Source of the DNA: Streptomyces sp. NRRL S-337
GTDB taxonomy: Bacteria; Actinomycetota; Actinomycetes; Streptomycetales; Streptomycetaceae
DNA: 64,000 bases
Assembly (NCBI RefSeq): GCF_000720175.1
Contig: NZ_JOIX01000006.1
Coordinates: 1-64,000, forward strand
Direction of reading: 5' to 3'
The notes under the pieces: generated by a model
Databases searched by the model: none
What the model was told of the DNA's origin: nothing
Seen by the model: only the letters and a program-made list of their open reading frames with translations
Made by a program: the position numbers and the translations under genes
In this document: one piece after another, positions 37,107 through 45,128 of the stretch
How the letters are laid out: every line of letters starts with the position of its first letter
Numbering within the stretch: the stretch's first letter is position 1

Positions 37107-38669
37107 ATGCCCATCGCGCCCGAGTACCTCCACCTCGTACACCCCGGCATCCGGTTCGACGCCTACCTCTACGGCCGCGCGTCCCACGACCCCACAAAAC
37201 GGGGACGCAGCGTCAGCACGCAGCTGCATGAGGGGCGCGAGCTATGCGACCGGTACGGCTGGCCGATCGTCGGGGTATTCGACAAGGACGTCGACCGTTC
37301 CGCGTCTCGCCACCGCAAGGGGGAGCGTGCCGACTTCGAGGCGATGCTCGACGGGATCGCCGCGCGGAAGTGCCGCATCGTCGTCGCGTGGGAGGCATCC
37401 CGGTATTACCGCGATCTTGAGGCGTACGTCCGGCTGCGGAACGTCTGCTACGAAGCGGGCGTCCTGCTCTGCTACAACGGCACCGTTTACGACCTGAGCA
37501 AGCGCGAGGATCGCAAAGCGACCGCGATGGATGCCCTGCAGGCCGAGGATGAGGCCGAGGGCATTCGGGACCGGAACTTGCGCACACAGAGGCGCCTTGC
37601 CGAGTCTGGGAAGCCCGCCGGCCGGCCGCCGTGGGGGTACGTCCGACGGTACGACCCGGAAACCGGCGACCTGATCGACCAGGTTCCGCACCCCACGCGG
37701 AAGCCGTATGTGATTGGAATGTTCAAGCGGTTCGCGGCAGGTGAAAGCTCATACCGCATTGCCCAGTGGCTGAACTCAGAGCCGGACGCGGCTACGAGGT
37801 CCGGCGTGCGATGGGATCAAAAGCGTGTGGTTGAGCAGTTGAGCCAGCCTGCGTATGCCGCTCGCCGCAAGCACAGGGGCGAGATCGTCGGCGATGCCGC
37901 CTGGGAGAGGATCGTCGATGATGATCTGTTTGACGCGGTTCAAAGCATTCTCGCTCGCCCGGAACGGCGCACCCAGCGTGACTCGCGTGTGCGCCACCTT
38001 CTTGCGCACATTGCCTATTGCGGTGAGCACGGGGACGACCTGCCGAAACTGATCGTTCACAAGGGCGGCTCGAAGCCGCGGTACCTGTGCTTCCTGGATG
38101 GAGACACGGCGATCAGCGCTCCGCGGTTCGAAGCCTACGTCGAGCAGGCGATCATAGAGTGGCTGAGTTCCCCGGCCGCGGTGTCAGCGTTCCAGCGCGA
38201 CGGGGAGGACGCGGAAGCCGAGGCCGCGCGGCTGCTGGCGGAGCGGCTGGAGAGGCAGCTGTCGGAGGCGCGTGAGCTGGCCGGCACGTTCGACGAGGAA
38301 ACCGGAGAGCCGCGCCTGTCCGCGATGTCGCTGGCCTCGATGGAACGCAACCTGCTGCCGAAGATCAAGGCGGCGCAAGAGAAGTCGGCGGCGTTGTCGC
38401 TGCCGGTGTCGCCGGTGGTGGCAAGTCTGCTGGGTGCCCCGGACGTCGAGGCGGTGTGGGGTGGGCTGCAGCTGGAGCAGAAGCGCGAGGTAATCCGCCA
38501 GGTGGTAACGGTCCGCCTGCACCATGCGCACGTGAGGGGCGCGCAGATCATCAGGCCGGGGCGGATCACGATGTCTTTTTTCGGGCAGCCCGGGTTCAGG
38601 GGCGGGTCACACCTCGACCGCGGGTCGTCTCTCCCTCGGCAGGGTGGTGCTGGGACGGAAACGGTATGA
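37107..38669 (+). CDS. Large serine recombinase (phage integrase)
   Basis: 520-residue large serine integrase. The N-terminal resolvase domain carries the nucleophile Ser26 in YGRASHDPT and Arg residues in ERADFEAML and WEASRYYRD. The recombinase domain is about 190-290 (GRPPWGYVRRY, YVIGMFKRFAAGESSYRIAQWLN). A C-terminal zinc-ribbon-like region (YCGEHGD...YLCFLDGD) has only two cysteines. A long coiled coil follows (EAARLLAERLERQLSEA). ATG 37107 is six bases after TATCGT (37095-37100), suggesting a leaderless message whose -35 region reaches back toward the att site. Its last 74 bases overlap the convergent gene ending at 38596. Confidence 0.95.
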   Translation: MPIAPEYLHLVHPGIRFDAYLYGRASHDPTKRGRSVSTQLHEGRELCDRYGWPIVGVFDKDVDRSASRHRKGERADFEAMLDGIAARKCRIVVAWEASRYYRDLEAYVRLRNVCYEAGVLLCYNGTVYDLSKREDRKATAMDALQAEDEAEGIRDRNLRTQRRLAESGKPAGRPPWGYVRRYDPETGDLIDQVPHPTRKPYVIGMFKRFAAGESSYRIAQWLNSEPDAATRSGVRWDQKRVVEQLSQPAYAARRKHRGEIVGDAAWERIVDDDLFDAVQSILARPERRTQRDSRVRHLLAHIAYCGEHGDDLPKLIVHKGGSKPRYLCFLDGDTAISAPRFEAYVEQAIIEWLSSPAAVSAFQRDGEDAEAEAARLLAERLERQLSEARELAGTFDEETGEPRLSAMSLASMERNLLPKIKAAQEKSAALSLPVSPVVASLLGAPDVEAVWGGLQLEQKREVIRQVVTVRLHHAHVRGAQIIRPGRITMSFFGQPGFRGGSHLDRGSSLPRQGGAGTETV

Positions 38670-39129
38670 CGCGGGGAGTGGCGGGGGCCTCGGCGATTCC
38701 GGCGCGGGCGAGGCGGAACGCGGTTTCGAAAGTCTGGCAGATTAGCTGATTTCGCTCTTCCTCGAATTGGTCGCGGAGCGCGTCACGTTCGGCTGCGAGG
38801 GCCTGTGCGGCCCGGCGCTCGGCGTTGATGGCGTCTCGCCGCATGCGGTCGCGCTCGGCGTCGAGGGCGTATTTCGCGGCCTGGTAGCGCTCCTTCTCGG
38901 TCTCGGCGGAGCAGATGGAGTCGTAGAGGATGGAGCGTTCTTGGGTGGTGTCGGTGATCCATGACCGGATTGCCAGGAGGGCTATCAGCACAAGCGCGCA
39001 CGACGTGAGGCATACGCCTCCGGTCGTGCGCGCGGTGTTGTCGGATATGAGGCCGTGACCGAGGAGGGGTAGGCCGGCGGCGAGGGCGAGTGTTGCAACG
39101 GCGGTGATGCGGTGGCGCGTGGAAAGCAA
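38596..39129 (-). CDS. Membrane protein with coiled coil, lysogeny side
   Basis: 177 residues: two membrane segments (ITAVATLALAAGLPLLGHGL and CLTSCALVLIALLAIRSWI), then a long charged coiled coil (EKERYQAAKYALDAERDRMRRDA) facing the cytoplasm. The start is taken as TTG 39129, since upstream codons overlap the repressor gene and GGGGG lies nine bases before. It is cotranscribed after the repressor and so is probably expressed in the lysogen. A superinfection-exclusion role is possible but is only inference from position. Confidence 0.72.
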   Translation of the reverse strand: MLSTRHRITAVATLALAAGLPLLGHGLISDNTARTTGGVCLTSCALVLIALLAIRSWITDTTQERSILYDSICSAETEKERYQAAKYALDAERDRMRRDAINAERRAAQALAAERDALRDQFEEERNQLICQTFETAFRLARAGIAEAPATPRVIPFPSQHHPAEGETTRGRGVTRP

Positions 39130-39145
39130 AATGGGTTGCCCCCGT

Positions 39146-39586
39146 TCACTGTTCGGCTGCGACACCCCCGTCTGCGCCGGGGGCCTGTTCCTGCTCTTGC
39201 CTCCTGAGCCGTTCGACTGTCCCGTAAAACATCTGGCGCCCGATTGGGTCGGCAATGCCCAGTTGGTCGGCCGCCTCTTCGAGGGTGATCGGCTCAGATC
39301 GTACCTGTGACCGGCCGGTTTCGGTCAGTGATTCGGCAGAGACAATTCCGGCTTCAATCAAAAGGTCCGCTACGGGCAGACCGATCGCGCGCGCGAGGGC
39401 CTCGAACGACTTGGGGTCGGGGATGGTCTTGCCGAGCATCATCCGGCTGACGGTGCTCTCCGGGATGCCGGCGTCGCGCGCGAGTCTGGCGTTGGCGCCG
39501 CGGCCGGTGTAGCCAGCGCGCTGTGCGGCCGGTGCTACGGCGGCGGCGAATCGCTGCGCGCGAGTGGGGGGCGTGTCGGCAGTCAT
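39146..39586 (-). CDS. XRE-type prophage repressor
   Basis: 146-residue protein with an N-terminal helix-turn-helix, RGANARLARDAGIPESTVSRMMLGKTIPD, of the XRE/HTH_3 class, followed by a short Glu-rich tail. There is no protease domain, so induction would not be by LexA-like self-cleavage. It is divergent from the cro-like gene, with operators between them; one palindrome (39600-39615) lies just upstream of its ATG at 39586, over its ribosome site. It is the likely immunity repressor. Confidence 0.85.
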   Translation of the reverse strand: MTADTPPTRAQRFAAAVAPAAQRAGYTGRGANARLARDAGIPESTVSRMMLGKTIPDPKSFEALARAIGLPVADLLIEAGIVSAESLTETGRSQVRSEPITLEEAADQLGIADPIGRQMFYGTVERLRRQEQEQAPGADGGVAAEQ

Positions 39587-39599
39587 GCGCGCAATGTAC

Positions 39600-39637
39600 C
39601 TCCCTAGCTAGGGAGTATCCAGATTCTTGCGCGCAAG
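39600..39637. promoter_or_regulatory. Two palindromes at the repressor promoter
   Basis: CTCCCTAGCTAGGGAG (39600-39615) and CTTGCGCGCAAG (39626-39637) are perfect palindromes upstream of the repressor. Their half-sites CTCCCT and CTTGC recur at 39721-39786, so one protein may bind all of them. Confidence 0.72.
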
Positions 39638-39690
39638 CAAGAGTGCAGGTCAAGCCATGTGACGCCATTGCGGCAGTGTAACAACCGAGG

Positions 39691-39704
39691 CGAACGTGTG
39701 TGCG
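39691..39704 (+). promoter_or_regulatory. LexA-box-like site in immunity region
   Basis: CGAACGTGTGTGCG differs from the consensus CGAAC-N4-GTTYG at one defined base and is identical to the host lexA box at 12 of 14 positions. It lies between the repressor and cro-like promoters. Confidence 0.55.
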
Positions 39705-39720
39705 GTTTTGAAATTCACCC

Positions 39721-39786
39721 CTCCCTACCTAGCAAGCATGCTTGCGAGGGAGGAAGGAATGCCGTAACTTCTTGCTCGTGAGGGAG
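39721..39786 (+). promoter_or_regulatory. Early promoter with nested operators
   Basis: CTCCCT (39721-39726) and AGGGAG (39747-39752) flank the perfect palindrome GCAAGCATGCTTGC (39732-39745). A -35 TTGCGA (39742-39747) and -10 TAACTT (39765-39770) are 17 bases apart and overlap these sites. A further CTTGC...GAGGGAG follows at 39771-39786. This is the likely rightward lytic promoter under repressor control. Confidence 0.68.
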
Positions 39787-39821
39787 AAACCTCCCTCCAC
39801 CTGCATCTACAAGGGGGTGAC

Positions 39822-40049
39822 ATGTACCGCCTGTGCATCGAAAAGCTGCGCGACGCCGCCGCTACCAAGGGCGACAAGACCGCGTACGCGATTCACCGCC
39901 GCACGGGAATCGCGGAGTCCGCGGCCTACCGGATGATGTCCGGCGAGTCTCAGCCTGACCTGATTTCGATGCTGCGAATCCACTACGCCTACGGCGTGGC
40001 CATCGAGTCACTGATGGAGCCCGCCGAGCTGGTGAAGGAAGCGGCATGA
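39822..40049 (+). CDS. Cro-like small HTH protein
   Basis: 75 residues with a helix-turn-helix (TAYAIHRRTGIAESAAYRMMSGESQPD) similar in outline to that of the repressor. As first gene of the rightward operon opposite the repressor, it has the place of a Cro. ATG 39822 follows AGGGGGTG. Its stop overlaps the next start (ATGA at 40046). Confidence 0.82.
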   Translation: MYRLCIEKLRDAAATKGDKTAYAIHRRTGIAESAAYRMMSGESQPDLISMLRIHYAYGVAIESLMEPAELVKEAA

Positions 40050-40207
40050 CGCCGGCCGAGCGCCGGGCGCTGCTCGGCGACGAGCTGATCGCCCACATCC
40101 GCAAGGAAGTTGCAGCGGCGCCGCCGCCCTCCCGCGAGCTGATCGCGCGTCTGCGCCCGATCCTCACCAGTTCCCGCCCCGCCGCTACCGAGCGGCCCGC
40201 GGCCTGA
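40046..40207 (+). CDS. Small hypothetical protein (53 aa)
   Basis: 53 residues, MTPAERRALLGDELIAHI to the end, a charged helical protein. It starts in a 4-base ATGA overlap with the cro-like gene, so it is translationally coupled. Function unknown. Confidence 0.6.
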   Translation: MTPAERRALLGDELIAHIRKEVAAAPPPSRELIARLRPILTSSRPAATERPAA

Positions 40208-40299
40208 CCCATCCCGACGTGAGTCGGGGCCGCGACCGGCTGCCTTCCGGTGCGACCCCTCCGGCTCACCTCACCAACCACAGAAACGAGAGGCTCACC

Positions 40300-40722
40300 G
40301 TGAGCATCAACCCTACCGATTTCCCCGGCCGGTTCACCGGCCACGCACCGGTGCCGGTGCCGCTACACCTCGCGCCGCACGACGACGGCGAGCGTGCCGC
40401 CCGGCAGGTGCGGCAGCAGACCTACAACGCGCGGGAGGTCGAGTGCCTCCTCAACTACACCTCCCTGCCGCACCCCGTGATCGAGCCGCACCACGAGTAC
40501 GTACACGTGATGGTGGCGGACATCGACGACCTCGGCGAGTGGCTGTACGAGCGCGGCGGTGAGGTCCGGATCGGGCCCGAGTTCATGGGTGTCCGGCCGT
40601 ACATCCTGGTCACGCACACCGACGAGGCGCGGGACGGGTCACGGGTGGAGATCCGCGTGACGTGTGCGGTGCCGTTGGACGCCGCCGTCATGTCGGAGAT
40701 CGCTGCGGCGGTGGCCCGGTGA
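40300..40722 (+). CDS. Hypothetical early protein
   Basis: 140 residues from GTG 40300, behind GAGAGG (40287-40292); the frame is open from 40219, but that part is upstream of the ribosome site. The C-terminal part has an alternating beta/alpha look (EYVHVMVADIDDLGEWLYERGGEVRIGPEF, VEIRVTCAVPLD). No family recognised. The stop overlaps the next GTG. Confidence 0.68.
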   Translation: MSINPTDFPGRFTGHAPVPVPLHLAPHDDGERAARQVRQQTYNAREVECLLNYTSLPHPVIEPHHEYVHVMVADIDDLGEWLYERGGEVRIGPEFMGVRPYILVTHTDEARDGSRVEIRVTCAVPLDAAVMSEIAAAVAR

Positions 40723-41342
40723 ACGCCCGTCTCGTGAACGCTGCGGCTGACCTGATCTGCCGCACAATGCAGACGCACCGGACGCCTGCGGGTATCGCGA
40801 TGGCGTTGGACGCGGCGGGGATGTTGCAGTCGCCGGAGTCGGCCTCCGAGGTGGAGCGGCTGCGAGCCCGGGTCGACGAGTTGGCCGGGCAGCGGGATGA
40901 CCTGCTGGTGGAATCGGTGACCACCGAAGCGCAGGCCACCGAGCCGTGCCCGTGGCAGCGCGCGACCGACGGCCTTAACGCCCTCGCCGACGCGGGCATT
41001 GGGTTCCACATCGAGCCGGACGGCCACATCGCGGGCCTCGACGGCGAGCACATCGAGTGGGACCGCGCGGCCGAGCGGTGGCGCCTGGTGCACGACGATG
41101 CCCCGGGCCCGACGCCTGCAGAGTCCGCAGCGCGACTGCGCACGATCCTCGCGCCCTCCACGGCCAGGCACCCCGAGCCGAACGCCTGCGGCGCCTGCGG
41201 CCTGCCGCAGCGCGGACACGCACAGCAGTGGACGGAGGAGGCCGGCACGCACACGTGGCAGGCGCCGACGGACGAGCAGATCAAGGCCCGGATGAAGTCG
41301 CTCCGGGCCGAGCGGATTGCCGCGCGGGGTGATCTCCCGTGA
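40719..41342 (+). CDS. Hypothetical early protein with zinc knuckle
   Basis: 207 residues starting at GTG 40719 in a GTGA overlap. It has a helical segment (ASEVERLRARVDELAGQRDDLL), a central domain with GFHIEPDGHIAGLDGEHIEWD, and a CGACGLPQRGH motif near the C terminus that may bind zinc. Function unknown. Confidence 0.66.
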   Translation: MNARLVNAAADLICRTMQTHRTPAGIAMALDAAGMLQSPESASEVERLRARVDELAGQRDDLLVESVTTEAQATEPCPWQRATDGLNALADAGIGFHIEPDGHIAGLDGEHIEWDRAAERWRLVHDDAPGPTPAESAARLRTILAPSTARHPEPNACGACGLPQRGHAQQWTEEAGTHTWQAPTDEQIKARMKSLRAERIAARGDLP

Positions 41343-41431
41343 CCGGCGCCCTCCTCCTCATCGTCCTCGCTGTGGCGTTCCTGGCGCTCTGGCTCTTCGA
41401 GCTTCTCTCTGGAGGCACCGATGTCCGCTGA
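41339..41431 (+). CDS. Single-span membrane microprotein (30 aa)
   Basis: 30 residues from GTG 41339 in a GTGA overlap with the previous stop. Residues 3-23 (GALLLIVLAVAFLALWLFE) form one membrane span. The frame overlaps the next start at 41421 by 11 bases, so the coupled arrangement is kept. Function unknown. Confidence 0.55.
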   Translation: MTGALLLIVLAVAFLALWLFELLSGGTDVR

Positions 41432-41759
41432 CCGTACGCCCGTTACCGGGCCGTTCCGCATCACCGTCGAGGCGATCCCGACGGGTGTCACCCTCGATGT
41501 CTCGTCGTTCGTCGAGTCGCTCATCCTGGACCTGGTCACCGAGCAGGCCGAGGCGCTCGGCGAGATCCTCGACGAGCAGGCCGAGGACCGTCCGTACGAC
41601 GGGCACCGGCCCGAGTCGCTGCTCGTGGAAGAGCTCGTTGCTGAACTCTCCACCAAGATCCACGTGTATGGCGGGCAGTGCCTCGCGTTGGCCGACCGTA
41701 TCCGGGCGGTGGCTGCTCCCAAGGCTGTGCCGTCGCAGCGTGAGGCGGGTGACGCATGA
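41421..41759 (+). CDS. Hypothetical early protein
   Basis: 112 residues from ATG 41421 with GGAGG at 41411. Acidic and mostly helical (SFVESLILDLVTEQAEALGEILDEQAED). No family recognised. The stop overlaps the next ATG. Confidence 0.65.
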   Translation: MSADRTPVTGPFRITVEAIPTGVTLDVSSFVESLILDLVTEQAEALGEILDEQAEDRPYDGHRPESLLVEELVAELSTKIHVYGGQCLALADRIRAVAAPKAVPSQREAGDA

Positions 41760-42547
41760 GCGCCCGCGACGATCTGATCAACGAGTACGGCCGGGCCGAG
41801 ACAGCTCCGCTCGGAACGCTCGCGGAACTGCGGGTGAAGCTCGACGCTTACCGCGCTGAGGTGCTTGCCGGGGCCAAGACCGAAACGGTCGCGTGGCTGG
41901 TGAAGAAGGCCCGTGAGCAGACCGTGTGGGACGCCCGGGTCCTCGCGTCGAAGGTGGACCGCGGCGCTGTCCGTGCCTTCCTCGGCACGGGCCACTACCG
42001 GGACGCCATGGATGAGCACCGCGCCGAGGTGCTGCGCGAGGCCGCCGACGCCATCAACGCCCTGCCCCAGGACTACGAATGCGACCCCGGCCGCGGTGAC
42101 GCGGCAGTACTACTCCGCCTCATGGCCGACGCCGGGAAGGACACCCCAGGGGGCGAGTCCACCCGCGACGCCGACGCACCGGACTTCTTCCAGCCCGGCC
42201 GGACCTACATCAGCGGCCGGACAACCTTCCGCTGCGACACCATCAGCACCCATCCCACCACCGGCGAACGCCGCGCCCTGGGCTGGGAGATGCAGTACGA
42301 CCGCGACAACGAGCCCGTAGCGCTGGACCAGCGCAGCTACGAGTTGAGCGGATGGGCGGAGGCCACGCCCGCTGATACCTGCGGTCGCTGCCGCCACGCT
42401 TTTGATCCCGAAGACACGTCGTTCGACGGGCTCGCCCGCTCCGGCAACACCCCGTTCTGCCGCCGGTGCGTGGATTGGTGCCACGAGTCCACCGACGCGT
42501 TCCACCGGTGCCCGGTGTGCACGGCTGGCGGTGGCGACCGTGGCTGA
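41756..42547 (+). CDS. Hypothetical protein with C-terminal zinc finger
   Basis: 263 residues from ATG 41756. The N-terminal 110 are helical. A small beta-rich part follows (FFQPGRTYISGRTTFRCDTIS) that resembles phage proteins handling field values. The C terminus holds CGRCRHAF...CRRCVDWCHE...CPVC, a likely two-zinc cluster. Function unknown. Confidence 0.68.
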   Translation: MSARDDLINEYGRAETAPLGTLAELRVKLDAYRAEVLAGAKTETVAWLVKKAREQTVWDARVLASKVDRGAVRAFLGTGHYRDAMDEHRAEVLREAADAINALPQDYECDPGRGDAAVLLRLMADAGKDTPGGESTRDADAPDFFQPGRTYISGRTTFRCDTISTHPTTGERRALGWEMQYDRDNEPVALDQRSYELSGWAEATPADTCGRCRHAFDPEDTSFDGLARSGNTPFCRRCVDWCHESTDAFHRCPVCTAGGGDRG

Positions 42548-42725
42548 CACCTTCGGCGACCGCTACCACCGCCGCCGCACCGACGACGGCCGCGCCCACA
42601 CCGCCCGCGCCGCACAGGACCGGGCCACGTACGACCAGGACCCCGACGGCGACGGCTGCGCCGCCCCGGCGTTGGTCGTCCTCACCACCACCATCACCGC
42701 GATTCTGGGGGCGCTGCTCTCATGA
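42540..42725 (+). CDS. Small membrane-anchored protein (61 aa)
   Basis: 61 residues from GTG 42540. A basic, hydrophilic N-terminal half ends in one membrane span (PALVVLTTTITAILGALL). It overlaps both neighbours, so it belongs to the coupled operon. Function unknown. Confidence 0.55.
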   Translation: MADTFGDRYHRRRTDDGRAHTARAAQDRATYDQDPDGDGCAAPALVVLTTTITAILGALLS

Positions 42726-43648
42726 CCAACACCGCGACGGCCGGGGCCACCACGGCCCCGGCCTCCGGCCCCCGACGCCGGACCAAGAAGCAGACCCCGG
42801 CGCCCACCGGCGCCGACCGCATCCCCCGCCCCTCACAGGGCTGGTACCGCGTCCCCGGCACCGACACCAAGCTGCGGCGCGTAACCACCATCCTCAGCCA
42901 GGGATTCCCCAAGCCGCAGCTCGTGTTCTGGGCCGCCAACCTCACCGCCGCCGACGCGTTCGCCACCCTCCCCACCCTCGTCGCAGCCTCCCTGCGGCCG
43001 GCCGAGAAGGAAGCGGCGTACGACTGGCTGCGCAAGGGCCACATCCGCAAGAAGGACGAGCGCGGCGAGATCGGCGGCGCCGTCCACGACGTCATCGAGG
43101 CGCACGTCCTCGGCACCCCGCTGCCCGAGGCGCTGCTGAACGACCGCGAGTTGGCGCCGTTCCTCGACAACTTTCTCCGGTTCGTTGCCGAGTGGGAGAT
43201 CGAGTTCGAGGCGTCGGAGATGACCGTCGGGAACTTCACCGATGGGTGGGCCGGGAAGCTCGACTACCTGTTCCGATCCCGCCGCATCGCCGAGTGCCTG
43301 CGGGTTCCCGCGAACACGCTGTTCATCGGCGACACCAAGACCGGCGGCGAGCTGGACGAGAAGGGTGTCTATCCCGAGGCCGGCGCGCAGATGTCCGCGT
43401 ACCGGCGGGCCGAGGTGGCGTGGCTGCGGGACGGCACGCAGATCCCCATGCCCGCGGTGCACGACGTCGGGATCGTCCTGCACCTGCGGCCGGAGGGGTA
43501 CCGGCCGATGCCGCTGAAGTGCGGCGACGACGTGTATGCCGTGTTCCGCCACGTGCAGGCAGTCGCCGAGTTCCAACGCTCGCTGTCCAAGTCCGTTGTA
43601 GGCGAGGCCCTCACGCTGCCTGCCCCGGCCGAGGAGGTGGCGGCGTGA
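42722..43648 (+). CDS. PD-(D/E)XK nuclease, RecB/Cas4-like
   Basis: 308 residues. The core has GGAVHDVIEAH (His), GKLDYLF (Asp) and FIGDTKTGG (Asp-x-Lys), then a QMSAYRRAEV helix: the His-Asp-D-x-K order of RecB/Cas4-type exonucleases. It is probably the phage recombination or replication nuclease. About 35 basic residues precede the domain. It overlaps its neighbours at both ends and is followed by the directionality-factor gene. Confidence 0.85.
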   Translation: MTNTATAGATTAPASGPRRRTKKQTPAPTGADRIPRPSQGWYRVPGTDTKLRRVTTILSQGFPKPQLVFWAANLTAADAFATLPTLVAASLRPAEKEAAYDWLRKGHIRKKDERGEIGGAVHDVIEAHVLGTPLPEALLNDRELAPFLDNFLRFVAEWEIEFEASEMTVGNFTDGWAGKLDYLFRSRRIAECLRVPANTLFIGDTKTGGELDEKGVYPEAGAQMSAYRRAEVAWLRDGTQIPMPAVHDVGIVLHLRPEGYRPMPLKCGDDVYAVFRHVQAVAEFQRSLSKSVVGEALTLPAPAEEVAA

Positions 43649-43962
43649 ACCTTCCCCACCTCCTCCAGCAGGCCGAGATCTGGACGGACCGACACGGCGT
43701 AGAGCACCGACTCGACGAGATGGAGCCGCGCTACTGCGGCAACGTCGCTGCCTTCCTCCTCCGGCAGGCCGACCAGATCGCGTTTCACGTCGCCCTCGGC
43801 CTGGCCCGCTGCTCGCTGCCGGACGAGAACACGCAGGCGTACCTGTCCGTCACCGCATCCATCGACGAGGAGACCGACCGGATCATGCGCGATCCGAGTG
43901 CGTGGCTCCTCACCACACCGCTCATCACGGCCCTGCTCAAGCGGGCCGAACAGGGGGACTGA
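43645..43962 (+). CDS. Hypothetical early protein (105 aa)
   Basis: 105 residues from GTG 43645 in a GTGA overlap with the nuclease. Acidic and helical (VNLPHLLQQAEIWTDRHGVEHR, RYCGNVAAFLLRQADQIAF). It looks like an accessory to the flanking nuclease and directionality factor, but no function is visible. Confidence 0.65.
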   Translation: MNLPHLLQQAEIWTDRHGVEHRLDEMEPRYCGNVAAFLLRQADQIAFHVALGLARCSLPDENTQAYLSVTASIDEETDRIMRDPSAWLLTTPLITALLKRAEQGD

Positions 43963-43964
43963 TC

Positions 43965-45128
43965 ATGCCCATCCTTGATCTGCAGCAGCGCATCCGGGAG
44001 CTGGGCCGCATCCGCATCGGCCAGAAGGTGCCCACCTCCAACGGCAACACCCGCCCGTCCAAGCTGAACCGCTTCCGCCTCACCTCCCCGTCCCGCGAAC
44101 TCCTCGACCGGGTCGCCACGCAGTACGGCGGCACCGTCGCGCCGTGGACCCCGGACGGCGGAGCCGGCCAGTACGAGGTGATCACGGACGCGACGCGCAT
44201 GCCGATCCTCGTTCCCCACCAGCCCGTCTCGCAGTACTACGAGCTGTGGTCCGGCGGCGGCTGCCAACGACGCTGCGACGGCGTCACCGAGCTGTTGTCC
44301 GACCGGCCGTGCCCGTGCGGGCCGGACCCGCAGCGCCGCCAGTGCAAGCCCACCACCCGCCTGAACGTGGTCCTCGCCGAGGTTCCCGGTGTCGGTGTGT
44401 GGCGGCTGGAGTCGCACGGCTACTACGCCGCGCTCGAACTCCCGGGCGTGGCTGAGCTGCTGGCCAAGGCGGGCGGGTACGTGCCCGCGTTCCTCGGGCT
44501 GGAGGAGCGCACCGCGAAGCGGGAAGGCAAGACGCTGCGGTGGATGGTCCCGACCATCGACGTGGACATCACCCCGACCGCGCTGATGTCGGGGGAGGCG
44601 CCGGCCGGCCCGGCGGTGGCGGGTGGCCCGCAGCGGGCCGCGATCGAGGCGCCGCGCCCGGATTACGTCCAGCTCGCCGAGGTGGCCAAGACGCCCGCCG
44701 AAGTGCGCGCCCTGTACGAGAAGGCAGTTGCGGCCGGGCACATGAACAAGCAGATCGCTGACAAGCTCACCGCCCTGGCGGAGGCGCTCGGCGCGGCTCG
44801 CAAGGACCAGGCTCCGTCCACCCCTGCCACGCGTGTGCCGGACCAGGACCAGCCCCACCCGGATGACGTCGAGCGGCAGCTCAACCCCGCGGACTACGGC
44901 GACGCCTCGCCCGAGCAGCTCGGCGAGGTCGTGCACGACGCCGAGATCGTCGAGGACGACACCGCGGACATCTGGTTCCAGATCATCGCCGCCGCCGGCC
45001 GCCACGGCATGACCACCGAGCAGGTCGAGGCCGAGTTCGCCGCGTCGAACGGCGGCCTCCACCCCTCGACCGCCTCCGCGGAACGGCTCCGCACCTTCCT
45101 CGCCACCCTCAAGGGGGTGCGGGCATGA
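43965..45128 (+). CDS. phiC31 Gp3-like recombination directionality factor
   Basis: 387 residues. The N terminus (MPILDLQQRIRELGRIRIGQ, then VPTSNGNTRP) resembles the phiC31 Gp3 family, whose members turn a large serine integrase from integration to excision. A Cys-rich patch CQRRCDG...CPCGPD...CKP may bind zinc. The last 130 residues are an acidic linker plus helices beyond the Gp3 core. ATG 43965 follows AGGGGG; the frame runs back to 43902 inside the previous gene. The matching integrase is at 37107. Assignment rests on motif memory, not a search. Confidence 0.65.
   Translation: MPILDLQQRIRELGRIRIGQKVPTSNGNTRPSKLNRFRLTSPSRELLDRVATQYGGTVAPWTPDGGAGQYEVITDATRMPILVPHQPVSQYYELWSGGGCQRRCDGVTELLSDRPCPCGPDPQRRQCKPTTRLNVVLAEVPGVGVWRLESHGYYAALELPGVAELLAKAGGYVPAFLGLEERTAKREGKTLRWMVPTIDVDITPTALMSGEAPAGPAVAGGPQRAAIEAPRPDYVQLAEVAKTPAEVRALYEKAVAAGHMNKQIADKLTALAEALGAARKDQAPSTPATRVPDQDQPHPDDVERQLNPADYGDASPEQLGEVVHDAEIVEDDTADIWFQIIAAAGRHGMTTEQVEAEFAASNGGLHPSTASAERLRTFLATLKGVRA

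Noticed and set aside
37020..37107. tRNA gene as the integration site
   Set aside because: No tRNA-like cloverleaf is present; the junction lies in a protein-coding frame, as usual for serine integrases.
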